A stretch of 64,000 nt of DNA from DATLMR01 sp964615905 (GTDB taxonomy: Bacteria; Acidobacteriota; Blastocatellia; UBA7656): the NCBI GenBank assembly GCA_964615905.1, contig CAZTUB010000012.1:62001-126000 (forward strand). The letters are read 5' to 3'. Below, piece after piece: positions 1-9,009 of the stretch. The translations under genes were made by a program, and so were the position numbers. Position 1 is the first letter of the stretch, and every line of letters begins with the position of its first letter. The notes under the pieces are model-generated. The model saw nothing but the letters and a program-made list of their open reading frames with translations. It had not been told where the DNA came from and did no database searches.

Positions 1-2
1 TC

Positions 3-713
3 TCGCACACGGCGGGACTGGGCAGCTATTTCAACCAAAAGTTCTTTGAATCGTCGCGGGAAAATTACCGAACCGTTGACGACATGATGAAGCTCGCCGA
101 AGGTGAAAAGTTAAGCTTCGAGCCCGGCACCCGGTGGGCCTACAGCAACACAGGGATGCTCGTGCTCGGCAAGGTAATCGAAAAAGTTACCGGGCAGAGC
201 TATTTCGATTACATCCGCGAAAACATCTATCGCCCCGCCGGGATGACCAACTCGGACAGCTACGAACTCGACAAAGTGAACACGAACCTCGCAGTTGGTT
301 ATGAAAAAGAGTATGCCGACGACGGCATCCGCTTTTCGAATAACATCTTCAAACATGTGATACGAGGCGGCCCGGCTGGCGGCGGCTACTCCACGGTGGA
401 CGATTTATTCAAATTCGACGTGGCCTTGCGTTCAGGCAAACTGGTCGGGCAGGAGATGGTAAAGGCGCTGCTCTCGGCAAAGCCGGAACTCAACTCCCCC
501 GATTATGGCTATGGGTTTCAGATCGATAAAGAGCTTTCCATCGCCGGGCACGGGGGCGGGTTCCCAGGCATCAGCTCGAATCTGGATATGTTTCTCAGCA
601 ACGGTTACACGACCGCTGTGATGTCGAACTATGGCTTTGCAGCGATTCCGGTCACGCAAAAGATTCGCGAACTGGTGATGGCCGGACAGGTGACGCAAAA
701 CGCGAAGCGCTAA
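3..713 (+). CDS. Serine hydrolase, class C beta-lactamase family (5'-truncated)
   Basis: This is the C-terminal part of a beta-lactamase/penicillin-binding-protein-like serine hydrolase; the reading frame is open from the first bases of the window, so the start lies upstream. Visible are the SHTAGL stretch that in this family follows the SxxK region, the YSN motif (WAYSNTGMLVLG), which is the second catalytic box, and HGGGFPGI, which stands in the place of the KTG box. The family hydrolyses peptides, esters or beta-lactams, usually in the periplasm or at the envelope; the substrate cannot be told. The SxxK serine and any signal peptide are outside the window. Confidence 0.85.
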   Translation, partial: SHTAGLGSYFNQKFFESSRENYRTVDDMMKLAEGEKLSFEPGTRWAYSNTGMLVLGKVIEKVTGQSYFDYIRENIYRPAGMTNSDSYELDKVNTNLAVGYEKEYADDGIRFSNNIFKHVIRGGPAGGGYSTVDDLFKFDVALRSGKLVGQEMVKALLSAKPELNSPDYGYGFQIDKELSIAGHGGGFPGISSNLDMFLSNGYTTAVMSNYGFAAIPVTQKIRELVMAGQVTQNAKR

Positions 714-1583
714 GTCAATTCGCAACCCGTTTGTGTTGGGTTTCGCCTTACGAGTTGGGGGCTCCCTATTAACTTTACCTTCGGATGAGGAGGAAAGATC
801 GAAGAAGACGGCTCATGCCTATTGATCAAGCCCGTCTGATCTGCCCTTTCTGCCCCATCCGGGGGCCCGCCGATTCCTCGGCTGGCAAGTCACGGCTTCA
901 ATCGTAACCTGCCCGTCCCTGCCTGAGCCATAACACGATTGCGAGGGCGAGATTAAGAGGGGGCTTGAAAAGTGAAGGTTGAGCCGTAGCCCGGCGTCTT
1001 ACCTCTTGGCGTTCTTTGCGCTATTTTGCGTCTTGGCGTGAACCCCTCTTCCACGCTCAATTATTCGCCAGGCAAAAGAGATTTCTCGCAAAAACGCAAA
1101 GAAACGCCAAGGACGCGAAGGAAAAGCTTTGCGCTCTTGGCCCGATCTTAACCATCCGAGACTCACCTTTAATCGCCCCCGTAGGGGTTGACGAAGATAT
1201 TTACGGTTTGCTCGCCTCGATCAGTGGCGAGCTTTGTGATCAAGTAACTCAGCGGGAATGGTTGTTTCCATTTTCATTATTGCCTCCGGTGAAAGAATTT
1301 CGATACAGGAGGCAAGGATAGACCGAGTGAGGCTGAGATCTCACGCCGCGCCACCGAAGGAAGTAGCCCTTTTCTTTTGTCTTATGACCTGAATTTAGTC
1401 TTCTTGGTATATCCCAGTGGACGCAACGGCCATTCACTCTAGATTCCGAGAATGAGCAGAGGCCTATTTGGAATCGCGGGTGTTCTTTCTTTATGTGCTT
1501 TTGAGTTGGCGTGAGTTGGTGCACAACCGGTGCACAAAATGGAAGGAGCCGCTATCATGCGGCCCTTAAGCGCTTGAATCTAA
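714..1583. other. Intergenic stretch with no convincing gene
   Basis: These 870 bases lie between the serine hydrolase and the tRNA. Short open frames on either strand show no recognisable family, no good ribosome site and no signal peptide. The stretch holds an inverted repeat near 1004-1111 and a short direct repeat (GGTGCACAA at 1518 and 1529) about 50 bases from the tRNA. It may be a decayed region or an old insertion next to the tRNA, but no recombinase remnant is readable. Confidence 0.5.
1004..1111. repeat. Intergenic inverted repeat (CTTGGCGTTCTTTGCG type)
   Basis: The arm at 1004-1020 (CTTGGCGTTCTTTGCG) is matched in inverted orientation at 1095-1111 with one extra base. Further partly complementary sequence lies between the arms (TTTTGCGTCTTGGCG against CGCAAAAACGC). 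It resembles the G/T-rich and C/A-rich palindromic intergenic repeats common in many free-living bacteria. Its function is unknown. Confidence 0.5.
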
Positions 1584-1657
1584 TGGCTGGGAGGCAGGGA
1601 TTCGAACCCCGATAAGCAGAGTCAGAGTCTGCTGTCCTACCGTTGAACGACCTCCCA
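1584..1657 (-). tRNA. tRNA-Gln (anticodon CUG)
   Basis: Read on the minus strand this folds as a standard cloverleaf. The acceptor stem TGGGAGG pairs with CCTCCCA, the discriminator is G73 and CCA is encoded. The T arm contains GGTTCGAATCC. The anticodon stem GCAGA/TCTGC encloses the loop CTCTGAC, giving anticodon CTG, which reads CAG (Gln). G73 and the weak U1-A72 pair fit tRNA-Gln identity. The length is 74 nt with CCA. Confidence 0.95.
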
Positions 1658-1795
1658 GCAACAAAGGGAAATATTAAAGACTCGGCGCTTTGATTGTCAA
1701 GTTTGATGATCGCCAAGCTTGAACACGACACACGATTCGGAATAAACTTCCCCGCTCATGGTCCTTACTTATTTTCAGCTATCAGGAGTGTTTGC

Positions 1796-4700
1796 ATGAC
1801 TCGCACGCACAAGCTCACGTTCTACGCGCTCGTACTGGTCCTGCTGATCTCGTCTACGGCTCAAGCTCAGGCTAACAGACCCGGCTCGCCTGCCGGGCTC
1901 GCTTATTTCGCAGAACCCGCCGTGTCGCCCGACCGCACAGAGATCGCCTTTGTGTCGGGCGGGGATATTTGGACCGTCGCCGCTTCAGGCGGCGAAGCAC
2001 GGCTGCTCGTCTCGCACCCCTCAAACGAATCCCGCCCCATCTATTCACCCGACGGGCGGCGGCTCGCTTTTATCTCTACACGCACAGGCAACGGCGACAT
2101 ATACGTCCTCGCTTTTGACACGGGGGAGTTGAAGCGGTTGACCTTTGATGACGGTTTCGATCAACTCGATTCCTGGTCGCGCGACGGCTCGGCGATATAC
2201 TTCTCTTCCACGAGCCGCGACATTGCCGGTATGAACGACCTGTTCAAGATCAGGTCCGACGGCGGCACGCCCGTGCAGGTTAGCGCCGACCGCTACACGA
2301 ACGAGTACTTCTCCGCACCGTCGCCCGACAATTCGAAGCTTGCTTTTACGGCTCGCGGCATAAGCTCTGGCCAATGGTGGCGCAAAGGGCATAGCCATAT
2401 CGATGAGACAGAGATATGGGTTATGCGAGCGGGTTCAGCCTCCGGCTACGAGCGCGTGACCGAAGGCGGGGCCAAAGAGATGTGGCCGATGTGGGGGGCG
2501 GACGGCTCGATCTTCTATGTCTCGGATCGCGGCGGCGCGGAAAACATATGGACGCGCACTCTCGAAGGTCAGGGCCGCCAGGTGACAAAGTTCGCGCGGG
2601 GCCGACTGCTCTGGCCGAACATCTCTTATGACGGGCGAATGATCGTCTTCGAGCGCGACTTTTCTGTCTGGAAGCTCGACACGTCAACCGGTCAGGCGGC
2701 CGAAGTTCAGATCACACGGCGCGGCACGCCGGCCGGGCCATCGGTTGAGCACCTGACGCTCACGAGCCAGATTCAGGAGCTTGCGCTTTCGCCTGACGGC
2801 AAGAAGGTCGCCTTCGTGATGCGGGGCGAGATCTTTGCCGCGTCGGCAAAAGAGGGCGGCGACGCCCAGCGCATCACGACCAGTCCGGCAAACGACTGGC
2901 AGGTCGCCTGGTCGCCCGACAGTCGCCGCCTCGTCTATGTATCCGACCGCAACCGCGCTTCCAACGTCTACCTTTATGACTTCACCACCTCCGAGGAGAC
3001 GCAGCTCACGCGCGCGGCTGGTTCGGACGCTTCGCCGCGATTTTCGCCAAACGGCAAGATGATAGCCTTTGAGCGGGACGCGCGCGAGCTGCGAGTTTTC
3101 GACCTCGACACGAAGCAGGAGCGCGCGCTCGCCACCGGCTATCTTGAGCGGCCACCCGTAAACTCTGATCGCTCTTTCGCCTGGTCGCCCGACAGTCGCT
3201 GGATCGCTTTCATGCCTGTTGGCGAAAAGCTATTCAAAAACGTCCATGTCGTTTCGGCGGCAGGCGGGGCCGGCCAGGCGGTCAGCTTTCTTTCAAACGT
3301 CTTCAGCAACACCGTCTCCTGGAGCCCCGACGGCACATTCATACTCTTTGACACGGGCCAGCGCACAGAGTCCGCGCAATTAGCCCGCGTGGACCTGATT
3401 CCGCGCACGCCGCGATTCCGCGAAGACCAGTTCCGCGATCTCTTTAAAGAGGAGCCGCCGCGAACTGTCGCGCCCACGCTCGTTCGCGAGCAGAATCAGC
3501 CGCAGCAGACTCAACCGCAACCATCATCGCAGACAGCCACGCCTCCCGCAGCCGACGAGCAAAAGAGAGCCGATGAGCAAAAGAAGCCCGAACGGAAGCC
3601 CGTCGAAGTCGTATTTGATAACATTCGCCGCCGGTTGAGTCTTGTGCCTGTCGATATTGATGTGAACTATCACACGATAAGCCCTGACGGAAAATGGGTG
3701 CTTATGATCGCGGGCGCGGCGGGCCAGCAGAACCTCTACATCTACTCGCTCGACGAGCTTTCAAAAGAACCGGCCGTGGCCCGCCAGTTGACCTCTACGC
3801 AGGGGTTTAAGAGCGAAGCGCAGTTTTCGCCCGACAGCAAAGAGGTCTATTACCTTGAAAGCGGGCGGATAAACGTTGTGCCGCTAGAGACGCGCCAGCC
3901 CCGGCAGCTTGCCGTCACAGCAGAGATGGATGTCGATTTCGCGCGCGAGAAGATCGAAGTCTTTAACCAGGCCTGGTCCTACCTGCGAGATCATTTTTAT
4001 GATCCGAACTATCACGGCAACGACTGGCAAGCGATTCGCGCGCAATACGAGCCGAGGGTTCAAGCCGCGCGCACGCCCGACGAGATGCGCCGCGTGATAC
4101 AGCTTATGATCGGCGAGCTTAACGCATCGCATCTTGGGATAAGCCCGCCTGCCGGGTCAACGCAAGCCTCGACCGGAAGGATCGGTTTGAGATTTGATCG
4201 CGCGCAATACGAGACTGCCGGGCGTTTGCGAGTGACCGAGGTGATACCATTAAGCCCGGCCGCGCTCGGCGGCGACATCAAGCCGGGCGATTACTTGCTG
4301 GCGGTCGATGGGAAGCAGATAAATCAGAATGTGAACCTCGACGAGTTGCTCAATTACAAGATCGGACGCCGGACAGTGCTCACCGTAGCAAGCTCGGCCG
4401 ATTCAACCGCCACGCGCGAGGTCGCCGTGCGCCCCGTAAACGCCGCGACCGAAAAAGGGCTGTTGTACCGCCAGTGGGTCGAAGAGAATCGAGCGTACGT
4501 TGCGCGCATAAGCGGCGGCCGGCTGGGATATGTTCATATGTACGACATGTCGTCGTCGTCGCTCGCGCAGTTGCAGGTAGACCTTGACGCAGAAAATCAT
4601 GCGCGCGGCGGCGTGGTCATAGACATTCGCAACAACAACGGCGGGTTCGTAAACGTCTATGCGATTGACATACTGGCGCGGCGCGGTTATCTGACGATGA

Positions 4701-5089
4701 CCCCGCGCGGCTACCCGTCTGCGCCTGCGCGAACGGTGCTGGGGCAGCGCGCGCTTGAGGCCCCGACGATCCTTGTGACGAATCAGCACTCGCTGTCGGA
4801 CGCCGAAGACTTCACGGAAGGCTACAGAACCTTGAAGCTCGGCAAGGTGGTGGGCGAGCCTACATCGGGTTGGATCATCTACACCTGGAACACCCAGTTG
4901 ATCGACGGCTCGTCGTTCCGGCTGCCGCGCATGAAGATCACCGCCAATGACGGCACGAACATGGAGTTGAACCCGCGCCCTGTAGATTTGATCGTCCGGC
5001 GGCCAATCGGTGAGACATACACGGGCCGCGACTCGCAGCTCGACGCAGCAGTCCGCGAGCTGCTAAAGCAAATAGGCAGCGGCCAGTAG
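1796..5089 (+). CDS. Tricorn-protease-like S41 peptidase with beta-propeller and PDZ
   Basis: A large exported peptidase of about 1097 residues. The ATG at 1796 is chosen because AGGAG lies 7 bases upstream and a clean signal peptide follows (MTRTHKLTF, then a hydrophobic core ending STAQAQA); an upstream in-frame ATG lacks both. After the signal come WD40/TolB-like propeller repeats with recurring SPDG/SPDSR motifs, a charged Gln/Pro linker near residues 590-640, more propeller, a PDZ domain around 860-930 and an S41 core. Catalytic candidates are the His in LNASHLGI and the nucleophile Ser in HSLSDAEDF, with an acidic residue in the MELNPRPVD stretch. Tricorn homologues degrade peptides; here the signal peptide points to periplasmic or extracellular action. 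No obvious partner is adjacent. Confidence 0.9.
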   Translation: MTRTHKLTFYALVLVLLISSTAQAQANRPGSPAGLAYFAEPAVSPDRTEIAFVSGGDIWTVAASGGEARLLVSHPSNESRPIYSPDGRRLAFISTRTGNGDIYVLAFDTGELKRLTFDDGFDQLDSWSRDGSAIYFSSTSRDIAGMNDLFKIRSDGGTPVQVSADRYTNEYFSAPSPDNSKLAFTARGISSGQWWRKGHSHIDETEIWVMRAGSASGYERVTEGGAKEMWPMWGADGSIFYVSDRGGAENIWTRTLEGQGRQVTKFARGRLLWPNISYDGRMIVFERDFSVWKLDTSTGQAAEVQITRRGTPAGPSVEHLTLTSQIQELALSPDGKKVAFVMRGEIFAASAKEGGDAQRITTSPANDWQVAWSPDSRRLVYVSDRNRASNVYLYDFTTSEETQLTRAAGSDASPRFSPNGKMIAFERDARELRVFDLDTKQERALATGYLERPPVNSDRSFAWSPDSRWIAFMPVGEKLFKNVHVVSAAGGAGQAVSFLSNVFSNTVSWSPDGTFILFDTGQRTESAQLARVDLIPRTPRFREDQFRDLFKEEPPRTVAPTLVREQNQPQQTQPQPSSQTATPPAADEQKRADEQKKPERKPVEVVFDNIRRRLSLVPVDIDVNYHTISPDGKWVLMIAGAAGQQNLYIYSLDELSKEPAVARQLTSTQGFKSEAQFSPDSKEVYYLESGRINVVPLETRQPRQLAVTAEMDVDFAREKIEVFNQAWSYLRDHFYDPNYHGNDWQAIRAQYEPRVQAARTPDEMRRVIQLMIGELNASHLGISPPAGSTQASTGRIGLRFDRAQYETAGRLRVTEVIPLSPAALGGDIKPGDYLLAVDGKQINQNVNLDELLNYKIGRRTVLTVASSADSTATREVAVRPVNAATEKGLLYRQWVEENRAYVARISGGRLGYVHMYDMSSSSLAQLQVDLDAENHARGGVVIDIRNNNGGFVNVYAIDILARRGYLTMTPRGYPSAPARTVLGQRALEAPTILVTNQHSLSDAEDFTEGYRTLKLGKVVGEPTSGWIIYTWNTQLIDGSSFRLPRMKITANDGTNMELNPRPVDLIVRRPIGETYTGRDSQLDAAVRELLKQIGSGQ

Positions 5090-5235
5090 ATTGTCGGCAT
5101 CCAGATCTCAGTTTCAGCGGCGGGCGGCGATCTCTCGCGCTCCCGCTTCACCGACCCTCGACCACCGCCCTTGCGAAGCGGCGGCAGGCGAAGTAGCATA
5201 TAGCTGTGGCGCTTTGATGTTCTGTGAGAGGATAA

Positions 5236-6513
5236 ATGGCGAAACAAAGACGCTGGCTTCTGCGCCTGCTCTTGTTCATCGTAGTTCTTATAGTCGCAGT
5301 CGTACTGCTCGCGCCGCTCGTGCCGCTTTCCCCCCTCAAGCCCGCCGTCGAGTCTCGACTATCAAGCAGGCTAGGTCGCAAAGTCACCGTAGGGTCGATG
5401 TATCTAACGCTTCTGGGCGGCCCCTACCTGACGATCAATCAACTGGTGGCGAAAGAAGACGCGGCGTTTGGCGAGGGCAACTTTCTCGTGGCGGATCAAG
5501 TGCGCGCGAATGTCGCATTTGGCCCGCTCGCTCTAAACCGCGAGTTTGTAATCCAGGCGCTTGAGGTCACCTCGCCCGACCTCACCCTTATAAAAAACGG
5601 CGAGGGGGCATGGAACTGGACGACCATCGGCGAAAGCGCGACCGCCGGGCAATCGGCAAGCGCGATTGAAGATTACCGTCACAGGCTGCTGTGCTTGATC
5701 GTCGATGCCGCTACCGAGCCGGCTATCGAGCGCATCAGCGTCAAGGGGGCTTCGATTCGCGTGATAGACCGCGCGGGCGAGCAAAAACCCGACAGCTTTT
5801 ATAAGAACGTAGACCTCGACGCTTCGGTCACAAACGCCGGGGCCGAGGGCAGCAAGGCGAAGGGCGAGCTGCGAGCCCGGTCGGAACAGACAGACTCAAC
5901 CGATCTGCTCAGTGCCGATATGCCTTTCGATCTATCGATAGGCAAAAACCAGTCGAGCGGTCGCGTCATAAAAGGCAGCGTGGGGCCGGGCCGCTTCGAG
6001 TCAAAGAATTTCGCGGCGGAAGGCTTTCAGGTGGAAGCCGAGATGCCGGACTTCCAGCAGTCGATCTCAACGCTAAACGGCACAGGGCGCATGCAATCTA
6101 CCAATCTGTTTATCGCAAGCGTCAACGTCAGCGAGCAGGTAGCCCGCAAGCTCGGCATAGAGCAGATAGGCGATATGAGCCCCGGCACAAAGACGGGCCA
6201 GTTCGAGTCCGATTTCCAGATAGACCAGGGCGTTGTACGCACGAGCAACCTGCGCATAGAGCAGATGGACGGTCTTGGCGACGCGACCGCCAACCAGGGA
6301 TGGTTCGAGATCGCAAGCGCGCCTACGCTCAGCTATGTCGTTACCGTGTTGCTGACGAGCGAAGCTACCGCGAAGGTCAAATCGACAAGCCCGCTGTTCG
6401 GCGCAATCATCTCTATTCTTGAAAGCAACAATCGCTTTGCGGTTCCCGTCAATATCACGGGCGAAGTGCGCAACCCGCAAGTGCAGGTGGACGTCAGTCG
6501 AATACTCAATTAA
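5236..6513 (+). CDS. AsmA-like envelope protein
   Basis: A protein of 425 residues with one N-terminal transmembrane anchor (RRWLLRLLLFIVVLIVAVVLL) followed by a long beta-rich periplasmic region. The text after the anchor (LKPAVESRLSSRLGRKVTVGSMYL, then a stretch ending ...NGEGAWNWTTIG) is the typical AsmA N-terminal pattern. AsmA-family proteins are implicated in outer-membrane assembly and phospholipid transport between membranes. The ATG has GAGAGGA just upstream. The gene is followed after 10 bases by the lipoprotein gene, which suggests one transcript. The C-terminal AsmA_2-like segment ends at VDVSRILN. The precise role is not deducible. Confidence 0.8.
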   Translation: MAKQRRWLLRLLLFIVVLIVAVVLLAPLVPLSPLKPAVESRLSSRLGRKVTVGSMYLTLLGGPYLTINQLVAKEDAAFGEGNFLVADQVRANVAFGPLALNREFVIQALEVTSPDLTLIKNGEGAWNWTTIGESATAGQSASAIEDYRHRLLCLIVDAATEPAIERISVKGASIRVIDRAGEQKPDSFYKNVDLDASVTNAGAEGSKAKGELRARSEQTDSTDLLSADMPFDLSIGKNQSSGRVIKGSVGPGRFESKNFAAEGFQVEAEMPDFQQSISTLNGTGRMQSTNLFIASVNVSEQVARKLGIEQIGDMSPGTKTGQFESDFQIDQGVVRTSNLRIEQMDGLGDATANQGWFEIASAPTLSYVVTVLLTSEATAKVKSTSPLFGAIISILESNNRFAVPVNITGEVRNPQVQVDVSRILN

Positions 6514-6523
6514 AGGAGACCAG

Positions 6524-7447
6524 ATGTATCATCCATTTCGTAACAGAGGAAAGCAGGCGCTCGCCGCAGTAACGATTGTAAGCGCGTTGTTCACCTTTGG
6601 CGCTTGCACAAGCAACCCCGGAAACGCCAACGGGAACTCTAACGTCAACACGAACCTGAACGCGAACGGGAACTCTAACGCGAGCACGACCGGTGCGGGC
6701 GTGACTACGCCGCTCGGCCAGCGCGAGCCTGAAAACTACAGCGCGACGATAACGATCAGCGGGCAGGGGCAGGCAAACAACCGCCAGGGCAGCGGCACGG
6801 CTCAAATAGATTTCGCCAAGCGCGGGACAGACCGCCGCTGGACGCTGAACCTCCCGGCTCCAGTCGGGCAGGTGACGTACCTCGAAAAAGGGACCACGAA
6901 GTACCTGATAATCCCCGCGCGCAACCAGTACGTCGAGATAAGGCCGGAAGCGCTCGGAGCCGAGCAGCTGCCGAGTCTTATGACGCCAAGCAGTATGATA
7001 GACGCGCTCAAATCTCGTACCGATTACGAGAACCAGGGGACCGAGACTGTCAACGGGCGCACGGCTGTGAAATACCGTTTCGCCGGGGCGAAAGATACGG
7101 GGACGAAGGCGGGGACAGTCGCCGCAGACAGCTTCGTATACGTTGACGAGGCAACGGGTTTGCCGCTCCGCTCTCAGATAAACGCGCAGGCTTCGGGCGG
7201 CGCAACCGCGCAGATCGTCACAGAGACGCGCGACATAAATCTCAACCCCGACCCGGCGCTGTTCCAGCTTCCGACGAACATGAAACAGGTGACGACGGAA
7301 GAGCTGAAACAGCAGGTCCAGGCATTCGTCGGCATGGTGCGCGCCCTTGCGCCAATGATTCAGCAACAGTTGAGCGGCGGGACAACAGCCGCGCCCGCGC
7401 AACCGTCGCCCGCGTCAAACGCGAACGGAAACGCCAACAGGCCGTAA
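6524..7447 (+). CDS. Asn-rich lipoprotein, LolA/LppX-like fold possible
   Basis: The start is the ATG at 6524 behind a strong AAAGGAGA site; the reading frame is open further upstream inside the AsmA gene but that part is not the protein. The N-terminus is a lipoprotein-type signal (ALFTFGAC) followed by a low-complexity Asn/Gly/Ser stretch, a spacer often seen on acidobacterial lipoproteins. The body (about residues 70-290) alternates short beta strands such as VTYLEKGTTKYLIIPARNQ and AVKYRFAG, compatible with a LolA/LppX-like half-barrel that binds lipid. The tail is Pro/Asn rich. The family assignment is tentative. Its position directly behind an AsmA-like gene supports an envelope-lipid role. 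Confidence 0.65.
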   Translation: MYHPFRNRGKQALAAVTIVSALFTFGACTSNPGNANGNSNVNTNLNANGNSNASTTGAGVTTPLGQREPENYSATITISGQGQANNRQGSGTAQIDFAKRGTDRRWTLNLPAPVGQVTYLEKGTTKYLIIPARNQYVEIRPEALGAEQLPSLMTPSSMIDALKSRTDYENQGTETVNGRTAVKYRFAGAKDTGTKAGTVAADSFVYVDEATGLPLRSQINAQASGGATAQIVTETRDINLNPDPALFQLPTNMKQVTTEELKQQVQAFVGMVRALAPMIQQQLSGGTTAAPAQPSPASNANGNANRP

Positions 7448-7448
7448 G

Positions 7449-7519
7449 ACAAAGGACTGAGTACAACCTCAGTGATGAGGACTGAGGACTGCGCGCGCCG
7501 GTCTTCAGTCCTCAGTCTC
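7449..7519. repeat. Heptamer-type inverted repeat 1 (GGACTGA variant)
   Basis: Arms 7480-7491 (GACTGAGGACTG) and 7506-7517 (CAGTCCTCAGTC) are perfect inverted complements. The left side is preceded by further degenerate AGGACTGAG and GATGAGGAC units, giving a 7-bp periodicity. It lies between the lipoprotein stop and the solute-binding protein gene. The unit sequence differs from the GTGAACC family found elsewhere in the window, but the architecture is the same. Confidence 0.7.
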
Positions 7520-7541
7520 GCTTTTCGAAACCAGCGTTCAT

Positions 7542-8873
7542 ATGAATCTTGCTCCTCACACAACCGTCTGCCCTCACCCGTCCGTCTTCAAAATCCGCCT
7601 TGCGATAGTGGTCGTGCTGGCGCTGATCGCGAGCCTGCCGTCGGGTTGCCGGAAAGACCAGGGCAGGCAGAAACAGTTGAGCCTTGCCGTCAACTCCGGC
7701 GTCGAAGGCGACGCACTCAAACAGGCCGCGCGCGACTACGAAGCTCAAACGGGGGTCCGCGTCAATATCGCCGAGTTCCCTTACGACAACCTCTTTGAGA
7801 AAGAGCTGATAGACCTGACCGCTCAAACGGGCGCGTATGATTTGATAATGCTCGACGACCCCTGGTTCCCGCGCTTCGCAGTCCAAGAGCTGCTCACAGA
7901 CCTCACGCCGCTTTACCAGAAGCGCGGCCTCGCCGGACCGGATGACGATTTCGTGCGGACGTCGCTCGCGCTCGGCAAGCACCCTTACGAGTCGGGCGCG
8001 CTTTACGCTCTGCCTTACGTGGGCAACTCGCAGCTCTTTTTTTACCGCAAAGACCTTTTTGAAAAGCACAACCTGAAAGAGCCCGCGACCTGGGATGATG
8101 TGCTGGTCGCCGCGCGCACGATTGACGAGCGCGAGCGCGCGGGCGCGCCCGGCGGCGGGCGTGTTTACGGCTACGTGATGAGGGCCGCGCGCGGCAACCC
8201 CGCGGTCGCAGATTTCATGCCCATCTTCTGGGCCTTCGGCGCGGAGATGTTCGACCGGGACAACCGCCCCACTGTAAACAGCACTGAAGCGATAGCCGCG
8301 CTGCGGTTCATGCTCGAACTGGGCAAGTACGCGCCGCCGGGTTACGCGTCGTTTAACGCCAACGAAGTCTCTGCACACCTGCTGCAAGGCACCGCCGCAA
8401 TGTCTATAAACTGGCCGGCGTGGATTTCAGCCTTTGGCGACGAGTCGAGATCGAAAGTCATAGGCCGCATGCAGTTTGCAGTGCTTCCCGGCGCGAAAGC
8501 GGCGGGACAGGCCGAGATAGGCAACTGGCTGATAGCCATACCTAAGGGGTCGAGAAACGCCGAGGCGGCCTTCGATTTTTTACAGTGGGCGACGGCACGA
8601 GAGCAGATGAAGCAATCGGCGCTTCGCGGGAACCCGCCCACGCGCCGCTCGCTCTTTACAGACCCGGCGCTGGTCGAGAAATTCCCTGCCTACCCTGTGC
8701 AGCTGCGGTCGCTAGAGACATCCAAGCCGCGCCCGCGCACCCCGCTTTGGAACGAGATAGAGAACATATTCGGCATTTTTTTGTCCCGCGCAAACAGCGG
8801 CGAGCTCTCAGCCGAAGAGGCGATGAACCAGGCCAACGCCGAGATAGAGAAGATAATCGCCCGCAGCCGCTAG
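7542..8873 (+). CDS. Sugar ABC transporter, extracellular solute-binding protein
   Basis: A CUT1-type (family 1) solute-binding protein of 443 residues. It has an N-terminal export signal ending in a lipobox-like SLPSGC, so it is probably membrane anchored. The body carries family features: NSGVEGDALKQAARDYEAQTGVRVNIAEFPYDNLFEKEL, YDLIMLDDPWFPRFA, an internal YALPYVGNSQLFFYRKDLF and a C-terminal LSAEEAMNQANAEIEKI segment. It would capture a sugar or oligosaccharide for the permeases encoded at 10781 and 11659. No clear Shine-Dalgarno sequence is seen before the ATG. The substrate is unknown. Confidence 0.92.
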   Translation: MNLAPHTTVCPHPSVFKIRLAIVVVLALIASLPSGCRKDQGRQKQLSLAVNSGVEGDALKQAARDYEAQTGVRVNIAEFPYDNLFEKELIDLTAQTGAYDLIMLDDPWFPRFAVQELLTDLTPLYQKRGLAGPDDDFVRTSLALGKHPYESGALYALPYVGNSQLFFYRKDLFEKHNLKEPATWDDVLVAARTIDERERAGAPGGGRVYGYVMRAARGNPAVADFMPIFWAFGAEMFDRDNRPTVNSTEAIAALRFMLELGKYAPPGYASFNANEVSAHLLQGTAAMSINWPAWISAFGDESRSKVIGRMQFAVLPGAKAAGQAEIGNWLIAIPKGSRNAEAAFDFLQWATAREQMKQSALRGNPPTRRSLFTDPALVEKFPAYPVQLRSLETSKPRPRTPLWNEIENIFGIFLSRANSGELSAEEAMNQANAEIEKIIARSR

Positions 8874-9009
8874 CGCGCCGAAGCGCCACTGCAACCCTTA
8901 AAGATGGCGTCGAGGCTGGCGCGGACAACGTAATAGGACTGCGCAACATCCCGAATTGGGAGAAGCCTGGGGAAACGCCGAGCGCAAACATCGGGGCCGG
9001 AAAGATACA

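Noticed and set aside
1016..1321. Small frames in the 714-1583 gap (1016-1321 plus, 1249-1524 minus)
   Set aside because: The first runs through an inverted repeat and neither has a ribosome site, signal peptide or family resemblance.
6506..7402. A 298-codon frame antisense to the Asn-rich lipoprotein
   Set aside because: It consists of repetitive Val/Arg text created by the Asn/Gly codon repeats on the other strand.
7512..8387. A 291-codon frame antisense to the solute-binding protein
   Set aside because: It has no motif and overlaps a clear binding protein; it is explained by GC-skewed codon use.
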